A stretch of DNA of 20,171 bases from Ophiostoma sp. CBS 140.51 (Eukaryota; Ascomycota; Sordariomycetes; Ophiostomatales; Ophiostomataceae): contig JANSLP010000464.1 of the NCBI GenBank assembly GCA_029298735.1, positions 1-20,171 of the forward strand, written 5' to 3'. The position numbers were made by a program, and so were the translations under genes. Below, piece after piece: positions 18,601 through 20,171 of this stretch (its first letter is position 1; each line of letters begins with the position of its first letter). Below the pieces are notes generated by a model. The model did no database searches and was not told the DNA's origin. It worked only from the letters and a program-made list of their open reading frames with translations.

Positions 18601-20171
18601 TCGGCCCGTCGGCGCGGTAAAGGTCGGCCAAGTAAGAGGTATACGCGCGCCGGATTCTCGAGCTCTAAAACGAGTAGTCGGCCATTTATATCCTACCGAC
18701 GGAGGCGGGTAAGAGTCTTTTATTTCTATTACCGGCGGTACTACTCTAGGCCGGAATAAGTATTATTATCGTACCGTTCGTAGCGTTTTTATAAGACTTA
18801 GTTAAGCGGGCGTAAAATATAAGAGTAAACTATATCGCGTTTTAATTAAAGCTAACGTTAACCGGACAAGAATAACGGGCGGCGCGGCTAATCGTCGTTA
18901 ACGTAGACGTAGCGGCCGGGACAGCGTTTTACACGTATATAAAAGGGCTTATAGTAACCAGCGTATTACGACGGATTTTTATTAACGAGTACTATACCGT
19001 TATTACTAACGTTAAGTACCGGGCGCGGCTCGGCGAACTACGCAGCTTACACCGGTTTAGTTAAACGTTTATTTTATTAATAGCTACGCTACCGCCGTCG
19101 GTCGAGGGCTAGTTCCGTTAAGAGATACTCGTCGAGAATACCGTCGTTCTCCGAGACCGTACGACTAAGCTAAATATACGGTACCGGGTCGAGGTTGTGC
19201 GCGTAAATAAGGGGCGAGATAGGGTACTCCGGTAAACTACTAAGGTCGTCGACGAGCTCGCCTAGGCTATAACGACGGGCTAGAAGGGTATAGTGTATTA
19301 CCGGTCCCGGTAGTAGTGCGAGGCGGTGGCGGAGGTAACGGAGTACGGAGTATATTATAGCGGGATAAGTAACGCGGAGCGGTAGGCCGTACGCGAGATA
19401 TAGATCTAGAGTAAGGCCGGGCGGTAAATCGTAGCTATTAACGGGCTCGGAACCGGTGTAGATATTAAGAGACGTATAAGACGCTCGACGGTACGATATA
19501 GTGCGACTAGTGCGGGGGCGGCGTATAAATAGTAGAAACTAAAGCGATAAACGCCCGTTTAACGCGAATAAAGTGGACGGTAACCGAGAAGGAAGAGGGC
19601 CGGCGAAAGTAGCTCGTACGGCGATAGATGGTAAAGGTCGGGGAGGTGTACGCGGCGTACTATATAACGTAGTAGTAGTACTTAGCGCTCGACGCGGACT
19701 AAAAGCGGAAATAGTCGTAGTACGATAAAGCGATACGGTATTAAACCGTAACGGATATCGCGGTAGCGGCGGCGAAGAAGGTAGTAGTATTCCCGGACCT
19801 AGCGTATTACTACCGGTGTAAGCTACCGTTAAATTAGTGCGAGGAGCGGCGGAGGGGGTAAACGAGCGAATATACGGCCGAGGATATAGTAACGCCGGTA
19901 ATACTATTAGTAATAAATACGGAGTAAGTAGGCCGCGTGTTAAAGTCGGTGTTCGGTATAAATCTTAGTGATTTTACGGAGGAGGCCGTATTTTTCCGGT
20001 AGTTAGGGGAGGCGCGGCGCTTTTACGGGACGCGGAGGACGAACGCGTTAATATTATAGGAGGCGCTTTTATATACGGCGTTTACGGTGTTTTTTTAATA
20101 AGAGCGAGAAAGGTACGTTATAAAGATTCGTTTATTATTATTAAAACGAGGTAAAATAACGATGGAGGAAT
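15690..20171. other. Block of repeat-induced point mutation
   Basis: The base composition changes sharply at about 15.7 kb. To the right, CA and TG are scarce and TA very common, while CG is kept, so the stretch looks like strings of TA, CG and runs of TAG/TAA. This is the CpA-type pattern of RIP, which acts on duplicated DNA during the sexual cycle. The genes between 937 and 13326 show nothing like it, apart from a patch at about 8700-9085 and a weaker one at 9410-9600. The block continues past the window edge. Confidence 0.9.
15765..20171 (+). pseudogene. RIP-destroyed OrsD-like / RecQ-type helicase gene, running off the window
   Basis: From an ATG at 15765, one frame continues to 19466 if TAA and TAG are read as former Gln or Trp codons. 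There are more than 70 such stops and no TGA was met. N-terminal: an OrsD-like finger region (RPYKKAVV ... YFRRYYKLTG, with Tyr where Cys and His are expected), then LLVYTSSLYT, a second finger start. Middle: long conserved regions including LLGFYAALKIRA and VLY-NGKSISVYDF. C-terminal RecQ-type helicase: motif I LPTEAGKS (18693-18716), IIIVPFVALL, motif II NEYY in place of DECH (18984-18995), motif III ATLPP (19083-19097), KGIVYYRSR, and motif V NGLGTGVDI (19440-19466). After 19466 the family similarity moves to another frame, with a CxxC at 19502-19513 and a tail open to the window edge. The family includes telomere-linked helicases. This copy can encode nothing. Confidence 0.88.

Noticed and set aside
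15765..20171. Stop-rich frame explained by an alternative genetic code or readthrough
   Set aside because: Neighbouring genes use normal stops and normal Gln/Trp codons, and the same region also shows Cys to Tyr, His to Tyr and Asp to Asn changes. Mutation explains all of these; recoding does not.
15765..20171. RIP-mutated retrotransposon or DNA transposon
   Set aside because: No reverse transcriptase, integrase or transposase motif was found in the decoded frame. Helicase motifs and OrsD-like fingers were. No terminal repeats are visible inside the window.
1..20171. CRISPR arrays, tRNA, rRNA, bacterial-style operons
   Set aside because: No spaced direct repeats, no cloverleaf or rRNA-like sequence, and the genes are spliced and separately promoted.

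Overview
The window looks like nuclear DNA of a filamentous ascomycete (Pezizomycotina, probably a Sordariomycete). The genes have short introns of 50-120 bp with GTAAGT/GTATGT-type donors and CTAAC/CTAAT branch sites. About 4.4 kb at the right end carries the footprint of repeat-induced point mutation (RIP), a process specific to such fungi: CA and TG dinucleotides are nearly gone and replaced by TA, while CG is kept.

Layout from left to right. A secreted alpha/beta hydrolase with an intact catalytic triad lies at 937-2113 (+, 4 exons, 336 aa). A large fungal protein with a CxxC start, an F-box-like segment and a conserved C-terminal region lies at 2994-5677 (+, 4 exons, 817 aa). A gene with a PD-(D/E)XK nuclease-like signature, broken by a one-base frameshift at a run of four C, lies at 5756-6861 (-). 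A decayed gene with an OrsD-like double zinc finger lies at 7346-9085 (-); its 5' part is RIP-mutated. An intact ENA-type Na+/K+ P-type ATPase lies at 9900-13326 (-, 5 exons, 1048 aa), with four GCCAAG (PacC-type) sites upstream. A gene-poor stretch at 14.0-15.5 kb holds a CxxC domain fragment, a possible two-exon single-pass membrane protein and a frameshifted remnant resembling the fungal DUF7924 family. The right end, 15765 to the window edge (+), is a heavily RIP-mutated gene for an OrsD-like plus RecQ-type helicase protein, preceded by degenerate TTAGG repeats.

The strongest unexpected results are three. First, the right-hand 4.4 kb looks non-coding because it has more than 70 in-frame TAA/TAG codons, yet it reads as one continuous ancestral protein frame if these are taken as former Gln/Trp codons. 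It shows helicase motifs I, II, III and V, and motif II (family form DECH) has become NEYY by changes that are each CA to TA or TG to TA. Second, the left pseudogene at 7346-9085 is a diverged, helicase-less relative of the same family on the opposite strand, so the ion-pump gene sits between two members of a family known to be expanded and often telomere-linked. Third, a 72-bp tandem duplication covers an exon-intron junction inside the ATPase gene and creates two 5' splice sites, only one of which gives the intact protein.

The genes do not form an operon-like pathway. The window reads as an accessory or subtelomere-like region: niche-type genes (secreted hydrolase, sodium pump), a large lineage-specific protein and decaying repeats. 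Gene models are inferred by eye from splice signals, frame continuity and remembered family patterns. No alignment or database search was run.
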